Of a stretch of 42,161 nucleotides of DNA, positions 8,021 to 15,399 are shown one piece after another (position 1 is the first letter of the stretch; each line of letters begins with the position of its first letter). The position numbers were made by a program, and so were the translations under genes. The stretch comes from Candidatus Neomicrothrix sp. UBA2974 (GTDB lineage Bacteria > Actinomycetota > Acidimicrobiia > Acidimicrobiales > MedAcidi-G1): the NCBI GenBank assembly GCA_002348705.1, contig DEAU01000001.1, forward strand, positions 1 to 42,161, written 5' to 3'. The notes below the pieces were generated by a model. It was not told the DNA's origin. It saw only the letters and a program-made list of their open reading frames with translations, and did not search any database.

Positions 8021-8767
8021 ATGACTGACATCGAGAACCAGGAGGAAGCCAACAGTGGTCGCACCGTGCTCGTAACTGGTGGAAACCGAGGTATCGGATT
8101 GGCATGCGCCCTGAATTTCGCGGCAAACGGGAATCAGGTAGCCATCACCTACCGCGGTGAGATTCCACCCGAGGCCAATGAATCCGATTTGCTCGCCGTG
8201 CGGTGCGACGTCACTGACACTGAACAGGTGGACGCTGCATTTACCTCCGTCGAGGACGAGCTGGGACCTATAGAAGTGCTGGTAGCAAATGCCGGAATCA
8301 CCCGCGACGGCCTGGTTCTGCGTATGTCCGACGACGACTTCACCAGTGTTCTCGATGCCAACCTCACCGGCGCCTTTAGGGCCGCCCGCAGAGCCGTGAA
8401 GGGGATGATGAGAGGTCGGTGGGGTCGAATTGTTTTGGTCTCGTCGATCGCCGGGCAGATTGGCCAAACTGGGCAAGCCAACTACGCCGCATCGAAGGCG
8501 GGATTAGTTGGCCTTGGGCGCTCACTGGCTAAGGAATTCGCCAGTAGGAATATCACCGTCAACGTCGTCGCCCCCGGGCCAATCGTTACCGACATGCTGG
8601 CCGCACTTCCAGAAGACCAACTGCAGGCCTACGCCGATGCGGTTCCCCTGGGCCGGCTAGGCCACGTCGATGAGATCGCTGCTGCCGTAAGCTTTCTGGC
8701 CTCCGAGGAGGCCAGCTATATCACTGGGGCCGTATTGCCGGTCGACGGTGGCCTCTCAATGGGCTAA
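8021..8767 (+). CDS. fabG: 3-oxoacyl-ACP reductase
   Basis: A short-chain dehydrogenase that reduces 3-oxoacyl-ACP with NADPH in the cytoplasm. The 248 residues have the cofactor motif TGGNRGIG at 19-26, NAG at 90-92 and the catalytic Ser142, Tyr155 and Lys159 (YAASK). The C-terminus SYITGAVLPVDGGLSMG is typical. The sequence resembles mycobacterial MabA/FabG1 along its whole length (VLVTGGNRGIGLA, NANL-like NLTGAFR, QANYAASKAG). The start is ATG 8021 behind GGAGGGGAG, 43 bases after fabD. A longer frame from 7928 would overlap fabD and is rejected. A 159-base spacer with its own predicted promoter separates it from acpP. Confidence 0.95.
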   Translation: MTDIENQEEANSGRTVLVTGGNRGIGLACALNFAANGNQVAITYRGEIPPEANESDLLAVRCDVTDTEQVDAAFTSVEDELGPIEVLVANAGITRDGLVLRMSDDDFTSVLDANLTGAFRAARRAVKGMMRGRWGRIVLVSSIAGQIGQTGQANYAASKAGLVGLGRSLAKEFASRNITVNVVAPGPIVTDMLAALPEDQLQAYADAVPLGRLGHVDEIAAAVSFLASEEASYITGAVLPVDGGLSMG

Positions 8768-8794
8768 TTACTCGCGTCAAAAGGGCATGAATCC

Positions 8795-8822
8795 TTGCTC
8801 CCGTGCTGATGGTAGCTAAAAT
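8795..8822 (+). promoter_or_regulatory. Predicted promoter of acpP-fabF
   Basis: TTGCTC and TAAAAT are separated by 16 bases in the fabG-acpP spacer. This would start an RNA about 98 bases ahead of acpP and would allow ACP to be made in excess of FabD/FabG. Confidence 0.45.
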
Positions 8823-8926
8823 TCACGGGCTGTAACAGACGTCTTACTCCACGATTATTTCGGATCATCAGCCGATGCACCTAGGGTAAGACCACCCTGA
8901 TCGCCAACCAGAAACGGAGTATTACG

Positions 8927-9163
8927 GTGAGCGACGACAACTTCGAACGGTTTAAGCAGTGCGCTGTGGAAGTCCTTGCAGTTGAAGCCGACCAGGTGAT
9001 TCCCGAGGCCTCGTTCGTTGATGACTTGGATGCCGACAGCCTCGACTTAGTCGAACTGGTCATGGCCCTTGAAGAGGAGTTCGGAGTGAATGTTGAGGAG
9101 GAGGAACTCGAAGGCATCACCACCATCGGTGCTGCATACGACCTCATCAACGGAAAGCTCTAA
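8927..9163 (+). CDS. acpP: Acyl carrier protein
   Basis: A 78-residue acidic four-helix carrier. Ser38 in DLDADSLDLVEL is the phosphopantetheine attachment site that carries growing acyl chains as thioesters. Length, charge and the following helix (VMALEEEFGVNVEEEELEG) are typical. The start is GTG 8927, with CGGAG 10 bases upstream. The stop TAA overlaps the first base of the fabF ATG (TAATG), so the two are co-translated. It sits between fabG and fabF, the standard order for this pathway. Confidence 0.97.
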   Translation: MSDDNFERFKQCAVEVLAVEADQVIPEASFVDDLDADSLDLVELVMALEEEFGVNVEEEELEGITTIGAAYDLINGKL

Positions 9164-10335
9164 TGACTCGGCGTCGAGTCGCCGTCACCGGTCTAGGAGT
9201 CGTCGCCACCTGCGGTATCGGGAACGATGCATTCTGGAACGGTCTATGCGGACCAGCTCCCGAGGGCGACCGTGTTGTCTTGGACTTTGACCCCACGCCT
9301 CACTTCGGTAGCCCGAAGGAGGTGCGAAGAAGTGACCGCTGCACCCAATTCGCCATAGCTGCTGCCGATATGGCGCTTGAACAGGCAGGTCCGCTTACGG
9401 CCGATCCAACTCGACGAGGCGTTCTCATCGGAACCGGCATTGGCGGCATCCAGACTCTCGAGGACCAGATTCTGGTCATGCATGAGAAGGGTGCCCGAGG
9501 GGTCTCTCCGTTCTTGGTGCCGATGATGATGCCGAACGCAGCGCCGGCAGCCGTCTCTATGAAGCACGGCTTCCAGGGCCCCGCCGAGAACACTTGTACG
9601 GCTTGTGCTGCAGGCACTCATGCAATTGCAAACGCAGCCCGCCTTATCGCTCATGGCCGCTGTGATGTGGTGTTGGCTGGTGGCAGCGAGGCCCCATTTG
9701 TCGATGCGGCCATAGCTGGTTTTACCAATATGACGGCCTTCTCGTCAGCCGGAATCTCGCGGCCCTTCGATGCAGAGCGGGATGGCTTCGTTATGGGGGA
9801 AGGCGCCGGTGTACTTTGTCTTGAGGATTGGGAGACGGCTGAGGCCAGGGGCGCCACCATTCTCGCTGAGGTATTAGGCGGTGCAAGTACTGCCGACGCC
9901 CACCACATCACCGCGCCATCTCCGGGCGGTAAGGGTGCCATCACCTGCATACGACATGCGCTTGAGGAAGCTGAGGTCGAACCCTCTGCGGTAGTCCACG
10001 TGAACGCCCACGGCACCTCCACTCCGCTGAACGACATGGCTGAGGCAGTCGCTATGGCCGAGGTGTTCGGCGTCAACGGCCCCCGCGTGACCTCTACCAA
10101 GGGCATCACAGGCCATGCACTCGGCGCAGCTGGCGCCATTGAGGCAGTTGCCGTAGTGCTGGCCATCGAAAAGTGTCTGATCCCTCCAACAGCCGGTTAC
10201 ACCACGCCTGATCCCGAAATGCCGGCTATCGACATAGTTGCCGGTGCTCCAGCGCCATGGGAACCCGGCATATCGATGTCCAATTCATTTGGCTTCGGCG
10301 GCCACAACGGATGCCTGGTCATCGGCCCCGCCTGA
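9163..10335 (+). CDS. fabF: 3-oxoacyl-ACP synthase II
   Basis: A condensing enzyme that elongates acyl-ACP with malonyl-ACP. The 390 residues form the duplicated thiolase fold with the KAS I/II triad Cys148 (TACAAGTHA), His283 (NAHGTSTPLND) and His318 (GHALGAAGA). The C-terminal SNSFGFGGHNGCLV is the usual family ending. The start overlaps the acpP stop by one base. It is slightly shorter than the roughly 410 residues usual for FabF, with a compact N-terminal region (PAPEGDRVVLDFD) where a longer loop is common. It closes the plus-strand fab unit and faces fabZ across a 49-base convergent spacer. Confidence 0.96.
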   Translation: MTRRRVAVTGLGVVATCGIGNDAFWNGLCGPAPEGDRVVLDFDPTPHFGSPKEVRRSDRCTQFAIAAADMALEQAGPLTADPTRRGVLIGTGIGGIQTLEDQILVMHEKGARGVSPFLVPMMMPNAAPAAVSMKHGFQGPAENTCTACAAGTHAIANAARLIAHGRCDVVLAGGSEAPFVDAAIAGFTNMTAFSSAGISRPFDAERDGFVMGEGAGVLCLEDWETAEARGATILAEVLGGASTADAHHITAPSPGGKGAITCIRHALEEAEVEPSAVVHVNAHGTSTPLNDMAEAVAMAEVFGVNGPRVTSTKGITGHALGAAGAIEAVAVVLAIEKCLIPPTAGYTTPDPEMPAIDIVAGAPAPWEPGISMSNSFGFGGHNGCLVIGPA

Positions 10336-10370
10336 CCTTTTCTGGCCTTTTCTGAGCTTTTCAGGCATTT
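10336..10370. repeat. Three 10-bp repeats with phased T-tracts
   Basis: CCTTTTCTGG, CCTTTTCTGA and GCTTTTCAGG follow each other directly after the fabF stop, then CATTT. T-runs start at 10338, 10348, 10358 and 10368, one per helical turn, which is the pattern of intrinsically bent DNA. CTGA-GCTTT-TCAG can also form a weak hairpin. Confidence 0.6.
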
Positions 10371-10384
10371 GGAAATCCGTCTGA

Positions 10385-10810
10385 TTAGACAAAAACGAAC
10401 ATCAAGTCACAGCGACAGGCCTCCTCGCCCTCAACCGATGCACGCCCCGTTCCCTTACCCGCTCGAGCAGATACCCGTCCCAGCTCCACTTCAAGATCAA
10501 GCCGTTCGCCCGGGATCACCTGACGACGAAATCGGACTCGATCCAGACCGCCAAACAGGGCTAAACGTCCGGCAAAGTCCGGTCTAGCCAAGAGGGCATA
10601 AGCTCCAAGTTGGGCAATCGACTCACACATCAACACTCCGGGAAGCGTCGGTCGGCCGGGGAAGTGGCCAACAAAGAAGGCTTCGTCGCCGCTCAGGTCC
10701 CAGTAGCCCGCTGCACGCTCCCCCACCACTACGTCAGTAACCGCAGTGAGGAACAGGAAGGGGGCCCGGTGCGGAATCACTTCCTCAGGAGGTGGCAGAT
10801 CCGTAGTCAC
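10385..10810 (-). CDS. fabZ: 3-hydroxyacyl-ACP dehydratase
   Basis: A hotdog-fold dehydratase that forms trans-2-enoyl-ACP. The 141 residues carry the FabZ signature HFPGRPTLPGVLMCESIAQ, with catalytic His and Glu. An N-terminal IPHRAPFLFLTAV and a later LFGGLDRVRFRRQVIPGE are also typical. The start is GTG 10810, with CTGGAG five bases upstream. The gene is convergent to fabD-G-acpP-fabF instead of joined to it, so the pathway is split into two transcription units. The C-terminal tail (ACRCDLMFVFV) replaces the usual EIMAMI-type ending but keeps the hydrophobic strand. Confidence 0.93.
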   Translation of the reverse strand: MTTDLPPPEEVIPHRAPFLFLTAVTDVVVGERAAGYWDLSGDEAFFVGHFPGRPTLPGVLMCESIAQLGAYALLARPDFAGRLALFGGLDRVRFRRQVIPGERLDLEVELGRVSARAGKGTGRASVEGEEACRCDLMFVFV

Positions 10811-10919
10811 ACATACTCCAGTTGGTTATCGGAGCTCATGAGCCGAAGCGCCTATCTGGACCCGAATAACGAAGGCCGGGACGCAGCCGCCCCAGCCTTC
10901 GTCCAGATGATCGATTTTC

Positions 10920-10939
10920 CGGGTCGAAATGCCGACCCG
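10920..10939 (-). terminator. Hairpin downstream of hupB
   Basis: CGGGTCG and CGACCCG form a perfect 7-bp stem with a 6-base loop, starting 6 bases after the hupB stop. No T-run follows on the minus strand (GGAAAATCG), so efficiency as an intrinsic terminator is doubtful. Confidence 0.4.
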
Positions 10940-10945
10940 CGGCAC

Positions 10946-11245
10946 TCACCAGGCGGCGGGAGCTCCACCGCTTTTGGCGGCGGCCTTCAACTTCGAACCG
11001 ACTGACACCTTGCATGCCTTGGTTGCCGGCACATGAATTGACTCGCCGGTCTGCGGGTTACGTCCCATACGGGCAGCTCTAGTGACCTGCTCAAACGAGA
11101 TCCAGCCGGGAATCGAGACTTTGTCTCCACCAGCAGCCACCGCATCGGCCACTACGTCAAAAAAAGCATCTAAACAGGCTCCGGCGTCCTTGTTGGAAAC
11201 GCCGGCACGCTCCGCCATCGCACCGATCACATCGCTCTTGTTCAT
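10946..11245 (-). CDS. hupB: HU-family DNA-binding protein
   Basis: A 99-residue nucleoid protein that bends DNA as a dimer. The N-terminal helices (MNKSDVIGAMAERAGVSNKD), the core GDKVSIPGWISFEQ and the DNA-binding arm RAARMGRNPQTGESIHVPA are diagnostic: the conserved GRNPxTG and an HVPA in place of the usual IPA. It lacks the long Lys/Ala tail of mycobacterial HupB and ends in SGGAPAAW. The start is ATG 11245 with AAAGGAG upstream. A longer frame to 11302 covers the leader and is rejected. The gene has its own promoter with a consensus -35, and a perfect palindrome lies in its leader. Confidence 0.95.
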   Translation of the reverse strand: MNKSDVIGAMAERAGVSNKDAGACLDAFFDVVADAVAAGGDKVSIPGWISFEQVTRAARMGRNPQTGESIHVPATKACKVSVGSKLKAAAKSGGAPAAW

Positions 11246-11269
11246 CGACCATCTCCTTTTGGGTTTCGG

Positions 11270-11285
11270 GATGGGCGCGCCCATC
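11270..11285. promoter_or_regulatory. 16-bp perfect palindrome in the hupB leader
   Basis: GATGGGCGCGCCCATC reads the same on both strands. It lies 25 bases before the hupB start, between the predicted start of transcription and the Shine-Dalgarno. It could be an operator for a dimeric protein or form a leader hairpin. Confidence 0.5.
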
Positions 11286-11300
11286 TCGTGGTCAAATAAC

Positions 11301-11329
11301 ATCCGACACCCTCAGCGGCCCAATGTCAA
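11301..11329 (-). promoter_or_regulatory. Predicted hupB promoter
   Basis: A consensus -35 TTGACA (11324-11329) and a weaker -10 TCGGAT (11301-11306) are separated by 17 bases. RNA would start near 11294, about 50 bases ahead of the hupB ATG. Confidence 0.55.
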
Positions 11330-11414
11330 GCATTTCCGCAAGAAGAGGCCTGCCATTTCAGGGATCAACGTCCCATTTGTCCTCTGGAACAAATCACAAG
11401 AGTTAGCAAAGCGG

Positions 11415-11837
11415 TTACTCAGAGGCGTTCACCAGGTGCTGGGCCGCGTTCTGGAAGTACTCCATAACTGCCGATTCGGCGGCAGGTGGAAGCCCAGAGT
11501 CAACAAGGGCGTCCGCCATGCACCGCAGCCACGAATCCCTCTCCACGAACGAGATGACGAATGGCGCGTGACGCATCCGAAGTCGGGGGTGGCCACGTTC
11601 TTTGCTGTATTCGGGCGGCCCGCCCCAGTATTGACGCAAGAAGCCGGCCAAGCGATCCGTCGGCAACTGCAGGTCATCAGGATACAGCGAGCGGAGAACC
11701 GGATCGGAAGCCACTCCCTTGTAGAAACGGGCAGCCAACTCGTCGAACCACGCCGATCCGACCATCTCGTACAGAGTGTCGTGGGCTTTACCCTCGCGTG
11801 TCGTCCAGATCCGATCTCTGCCTAGGGGTAGGTTCAT
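11415..11837 (-). CDS. glbO: Truncated hemoglobin, group II (GlbO type)
   Basis: A heme-binding 2-over-2 globin. The 140 residues align well with mycobacterial trHbO: Tyr52 (LYPDD, CD1), the block YWGGPPEYSKERGHPRLRMR, proximal His90 in MRHAPF and Trp103 (G8) in ERDSWLRCM. Such globins bind O2 tightly and are linked to redox or NO chemistry. The physiological role is not settled. The start ATG 11837 overlaps the trpA stop by four bases (ATGA), which gives an N-terminus about 16 residues longer than in Mycobacterium. The position as the last gene of the trp block is unusual and implies co-translation with TrpA. Confidence 0.93.
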   Translation of the reverse strand: MNLPLGRDRIWTTREGKAHDTLYEMVGSAWFDELAARFYKGVASDPVLRSLYPDDLQLPTDRLAGFLRQYWGGPPEYSKERGHPRLRMRHAPFVISFVERDSWLRCMADALVDSGLPPAAESAVMEYFQNAAQHLVNASE

Positions 11838-12616
11838 CGGGCATCGAGGGCGGTTCGGAACGACGCCACCAACTTCGCTACTCCCTCTGGCCCAGCGCCA
11901 TTAACCATGAGTTGCACGACAGCCGAACCCACCACCACACCATCGCCATAGCGGGAAGCCTCAACTGCTTGTTCGGGTGTACCGACACCTACGCCAACCA
12001 GAACGGGGAGGTCGGTGACCAACTTCAGGCGGGTGGCGATCTCAATGGCACTGCTTGCCAACTCCGACCGAACGCCGGTAACACCCAGCAGGCCGACTCC
12101 GTAGACGAAACCTTTCGAACGGGCACAAATTTCTGGAAGTCGGCCTTCCGGCGCCGTGGGAGCAGCCAGCAGAATCGTTTCCACTCCGGCAGATTCAGCG
12201 GCCTCCAACCAGGGACCAGACTCTTCCAGCGGAAGATCGGGCAGGATGCACCCGGTTACATCAGCAGCCATTAGCGATTCGGCAAAACGCTCCAAACCCA
12301 TCCGAAACGCAATGTTGTAGTAGGTCATCACTGCTAGCGGCACTCCCACATCAGCGCCGCGCAAAGCTTGGAGAATGCTAGAGGGTGTTGCTCCGGCCGC
12401 CAGGGCCAGATCGTTGGCAGCTTGGATGGTCGGGCCATCCATGACCGGGTCAGAAAAGGGAACCCCGATCTCGATGGCATCAGCACCCGCTGCGGCCACA
12501 GCTCGGACGGTCTCTAGCCAGTCGTCGCCCAACCCACCGGTTATATAGGTCACGAGGCATTTCCCACCCGCATCCCGCCGGGACCGCAAAGCCGACTCGA
12601 CAGGTCCAGCACTCAC
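11834..12616 (-). CDS. trpA: Tryptophan synthase alpha subunit
   Basis: TrpA cleaves indole-3-glycerol phosphate to indole and glyceraldehyde 3-phosphate and channels indole to TrpB. The 260-residue TIM barrel has catalytic Glu49 and Asp60 in EIGVPFSDPVMDGPTIQ. GYVYxxGxxGVTG appears as FVYGVGLLGVTGVR, and the phosphate site is VGVGVGTPEQ. GTG 12616 overlaps the trpB stop by four bases (GTGA), and its own stop overlaps the globin start. This makes trpF-trpB-trpA-glbO a tightly coupled unit. Confidence 0.97.
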   Translation of the reverse strand: MSAGPVESALRSRRDAGGKCLVTYITGGLGDDWLETVRAVAAAGADAIEIGVPFSDPVMDGPTIQAANDLALAAGATPSSILQALRGADVGVPLAVMTYYNIAFRMGLERFAESLMAADVTGCILPDLPLEESGPWLEAAESAGVETILLAAPTAPEGRLPEICARSKGFVYGVGLLGVTGVRSELASSAIEIATRLKLVTDLPVLVGVGVGTPEQAVEASRYGDGVVVGSAVVQLMVNGAGPEGVAKLVASFRTALDAR

Positions 12617-13785
12617 GACAACAGGTCCATCATTTGGGCTACGTCCTTGTCACCCCGCCCGGAAAGGTTCAAGACCACAGACCTGCCGGCTAGTGAGGCC
12701 CGCTCTCTGGACACCCATGCAAGGGCGTGAGCCGACTCGAGCGCTGGAATGATGCCCTCAGCCCGGCTCATCAACTGGAAAGCCTCTACGACCTCCTCAT
12801 CGGCAACCGACTCATAGCGGGCTCGCCCTGTCGACGCGAGGTGAGCGTGTTCAGGACCCACGCCGGGATAGTCGAGTCCAGCGCTGATCGACTCCGCTTC
12901 CTGAACCTGCCCAAACTCGTCCTGCATGAGATAGGACACCGATCCGTGAACCACTCCCGGAACTCCTCGGCCTATGGCCGCCCCTCCAGCCGGTTCCACC
13001 CCAACGAGCTCAGTCTGGGCATCGGCAAATCCCGAGAAGATCCCGATGGCATTCGAACCGCCGCCCACGCAGGCCACTACTACGTCGGGAGGCCCACCAA
13101 GAACCGACTCACTTTGTTCTCGCGCCTCACGGCCAAGCACCTCATGGAAGGTGCGAACCATCCACGGATAGGGATGTGGACCGTTCACTGAACCGAGGCA
13201 GTAGTGAGATTCAACTACGGTGGCCACCCAGTCCCGCATCGCCTCGTTGACTGCATCCTTCAAGGTTCGGCTGCCCGACATAGCGGTTCGGACCTCCGCA
13301 CCCAGTAGTCGCATCCGGAACACATTGAGCTCTTGACGGCCAACGTCAACTTCGCCCATAAACACGCAACACTCCAAGTCCATCAGCGCTGCCGCTGTAG
13401 CAGTCGCCACACCGTGCTGGCCAGCCCCCGTCTCAGCCACTAGTCGTGTCTTGCCCATCCGTTTAGCTAGAAGAGCCTGACCGAGAACGTTGTTGATCTT
13501 GTGGGACCCGGTGTGGTTCAAATCCTCCCGTTTGGCGAAAAGTCGGCATCCGAACTCTTCCGAGAGGTTGTGGCACTCAGTCAGAGGTGAAGGTCGTCCC
13601 GCATACTCGGCCAATAGATGGTCGAGTTCGGTTCTGAACACTGGATCACTCCAAGCGGCACGGAACTCTCGTTCTAACTCCTGACAGGCGGGAACCAGTG
13701 TCTCAGGGACGAACTGTCCGCCGAAGTCACCGAACCGTCCATTCGGAAGTGGGTCCTGCAGTCGATCACTAGCTCCGTCGCTCAC
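12613..13785 (-). CDS. trpB: Tryptophan synthase beta subunit
   Basis: A PLP enzyme that joins indole and serine to give tryptophan. The 390 residues include GRPSPLTECHNLSE, the PLP lysine in HTGSHKINNVLGQ, AETGAGQHGVATA and the phosphate-binding loop CVGGGSNAIGIF. These are the features of the standard TrpB1 type that partners TrpA. The C-terminal VVLNLSGRGDKDV is conserved. GTG 13785 overlaps the trpF stop by four bases and the stop overlaps trpA in the same way. Confidence 0.98.
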   Translation of the reverse strand: MSDGASDRLQDPLPNGRFGDFGGQFVPETLVPACQELEREFRAAWSDPVFRTELDHLLAEYAGRPSPLTECHNLSEEFGCRLFAKREDLNHTGSHKINNVLGQALLAKRMGKTRLVAETGAGQHGVATATAAALMDLECCVFMGEVDVGRQELNVFRMRLLGAEVRTAMSGSRTLKDAVNEAMRDWVATVVESHYCLGSVNGPHPYPWMVRTFHEVLGREAREQSESVLGGPPDVVVACVGGGSNAIGIFSGFADAQTELVGVEPAGGAAIGRGVPGVVHGSVSYLMQDEFGQVQEAESISAGLDYPGVGPEHAHLASTGRARYESVADEEVVEAFQLMSRAEGIIPALESAHALAWVSRERASLAGRSVVLNLSGRGDKDVAQMMDLLS

Positions 13786-14468
13786 GAATTCTCCATCGGT
13801 CCGTCTTCCTCTTGCCAGTCAAAAGGCCTCTGATTGGTGTCCCCCACATACTCCGCGGACTGCGGCGGCGTGGCCGCACGTGCATTAGTCATGAATGCCC
13901 GTAACAGCCGCGGGTCTTTTCGACCAGAGTCCGCTTCCACTCCAGTGGCGACGTCTATGCCGTAGGGACCTACCCGCCCGATTGCGTCAGCAACGTTCCC
14001 GGGATTTAGACCCCCCGCTAGAAGCATCGGCTCCGATACCAAGCGGGGGTCAGCCATCGACCAGTCGAAGACCTCGCCGGAACCTGGCGCTGGTCCATCC
14101 AGCAGGAGGAGATCTGCGCCGAACTCGTCAAAGCGTTCTAGGTCGGGAGAGCCGGCGGCCAGAGCGCGGATCGTCACCGGGACACGTTCTGCCACCCAAC
14201 GGGTGGTGGCTGGCGATTCGCTTCCATGGAGTTGGGCGGCACGGAGGCCGATCGTATTGACGGTCTCCACTACCCGCGCCTTGCCCATATCGCGAAATAC
14301 CCCAACCGTCATGACATCAGCCGGAAGTTGGCTAACGATGTCACGCACGACCCTCTCTGAGACCTGACGACGCGACGAACTCATAACGAATCCGACCGCG
14401 TCTGCGCCCAGCGCGGTCGCCAGAAGGGCATCCTCAACGTTCGTGATGCCGCAGATCTTGATGAACAC
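13782..14468 (-). CDS. trpF: Phosphoribosylanthranilate isomerase
   Basis: This enzyme converts phosphoribosylanthranilate to CdRP, the step before TrpC. The canonical N-terminus FIKICGITNVEDA follows GTG 14468, seven bases after the trpC stop, giving 228 residues. The catalytic Cys lies in KICG and the Asp in LLLDGPAPGSG. GGLNPGNV and the phosphate site GIDVATGVE are present. A longer frame to 14534 overlaps trpC by 59 bases and adds residues the family lacks. A 25-residue C-terminal tail rich in Glu and Gln is extra. Its presence implies that HisA here need not also serve tryptophan synthesis, as PriA does in Streptomyces and Mycobacterium. Confidence 0.93.
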   Translation of the reverse strand: MFIKICGITNVEDALLATALGADAVGFVMSSSRRQVSERVVRDIVSQLPADVMTVGVFRDMGKARVVETVNTIGLRAAQLHGSESPATTRWVAERVPVTIRALAAGSPDLERFDEFGADLLLLDGPAPGSGEVFDWSMADPRLVSEPMLLAGGLNPGNVADAIGRVGPYGIDVATGVEADSGRKDPRLLRAFMTNARAATPPQSAEYVGDTNQRPFDWQEEDGPMENS

Positions 14469-14475
14469 GTCTAAA

Positions 14476-15270
14476 TCATCCCATCTGCGCACATTGGCGC
14501 AGAGATCGCACAGCGGAACTCCGATCACTGGCAACCACCACCGACTCTCCTACGAGGAGTGCGTCATAGCCCGCCTCGAATAGGGCCCGCGCGTCACTAG
14601 CCCCACGGACTCCAGACTCTGCGACCAGGACCACCCCCTCCGGCATAGTTGACGCCATCCGCAGCGCACGATTTGTGTCGACTTCGAAAGTCATCAGATC
14701 CCGCTGATTAACACCGACAAGATTTGCTCCCACGGCTAATGCACGTTCCAGTTCGAATTCATCATGAACCTCTACCAGGGCATCAATTCCCAAGTCGAAG
14801 GCCAATGCCTGAAAGTCTGCCAGTTCAGCATCGTCAAGAGCAGCGGCAATCAGGAGGACGGCATCCGCACCCATGATCCGGGAGTCGCAGATATCTCGGG
14901 CGTCCACTGTGAAGTCCTTACGAAGCACGGGAAGATCGACGACCTCCCGGGCGGCCTTCAGATCAATCACCGAGCCTCCGAAAAAGTTCCAGTCAGTAAG
15001 AACCGATAGGCAGCTTGCCCCTCCATCCGCATATTCAACCGCCACTTGGGCGGGATCTAGGTCGCCTATGAGGTCACCCTTAGACGGGGAGCGTCGTTTT
15101 ATTTCGGCGATTACCGCAGGCTCACCCTGGGGACGACCCTGAACAGCGACAACGAAGCCCCGGCTTTCGGGAACTGATCGTGCGTCCTCAACCAGTTGAT
15201 CTAGCTTCCGGAGGTCTTCACGGGCCGACATCCGATGCTCTTCCAGAATACGGTCCAGATAGGTGGCCAC
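14476..15270 (-). CDS. trpC: Indole-3-glycerol phosphate synthase
   Basis: A TIM-barrel enzyme that closes the indole ring. The 264 residues contain ILEEHRMSAREDLR at the N-terminus, the catalytic Lys/Glu region AVIAEIKRRSPSKGDL, LRKDFTVDA, VEVHDEFELERAL and GVNQRDLMTFEVD. Near the C-terminus GYDALLVGESVV matches the phosphate-binding end. The start is GTG 15270. No Shine-Dalgarno precedes it, but TAGCCT lies six bases upstream, so a leaderless transcript probably begins here. This would give trpC-F-B-A-glbO a promoter separate from trpE-ygfZ. Confidence 0.96.
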   Translation of the reverse strand: MATYLDRILEEHRMSAREDLRKLDQLVEDARSVPESRGFVVAVQGRPQGEPAVIAEIKRRSPSKGDLIGDLDPAQVAVEYADGGASCLSVLTDWNFFGGSVIDLKAAREVVDLPVLRKDFTVDARDICDSRIMGADAVLLIAAALDDAELADFQALAFDLGIDALVEVHDEFELERALAVGANLVGVNQRDLMTFEVDTNRALRMASTMPEGVVLVAESGVRGASDARALFEAGYDALLVGESVVVASDRSSAVRSLRQCAQMG

Positions 15271-15276
15271 AGGGCG

Positions 15277-15282
15277 AGGCTA
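15277..15282 (-). promoter_or_regulatory. Predicted -10 of trpC (leaderless type)
   Basis: TAGCCT on the minus strand ends six bases before the trpC GTG. There is no Shine-Dalgarno in the interval. Confidence 0.5.
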
Positions 15283-15390
15283 CCGACGACACAGGTCTGG
15301 ACTGGTTTGTATTTGCGCTATAGCCGATCTAGTACTCAGGGTGGCCACTAGATGGCCCCGGCTGTCCAGGACAACTACCCATTCTCCCAT
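15280..15390 (-). CDS. Possible 36-residue ORF between ygfZ and trpC
   Basis: ATG 15390 starts nine bases after the ygfZ stop and runs to a TAG that overlaps the predicted trpC -10. The peptide begins MGEWVVVLDSRGHLVATL and ends SPDLCRR. It has one Trp, so it is not an obvious attenuation leader. No Shine-Dalgarno is seen and codon use is not decisive. It could be chance. Confidence 0.25.
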   Translation of the reverse strand: MGEWVVVLDSRGHLVATLSTRSAIAQIQTSPDLCRR

Positions 15391-15399
15391 TTGGAACGG

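Noticed and set aside
14469..14534. N-terminal extension of trpF
   Set aside because: It overlaps trpC by 59 bases. The family N-terminus FIKICGIT follows GTG 14468.
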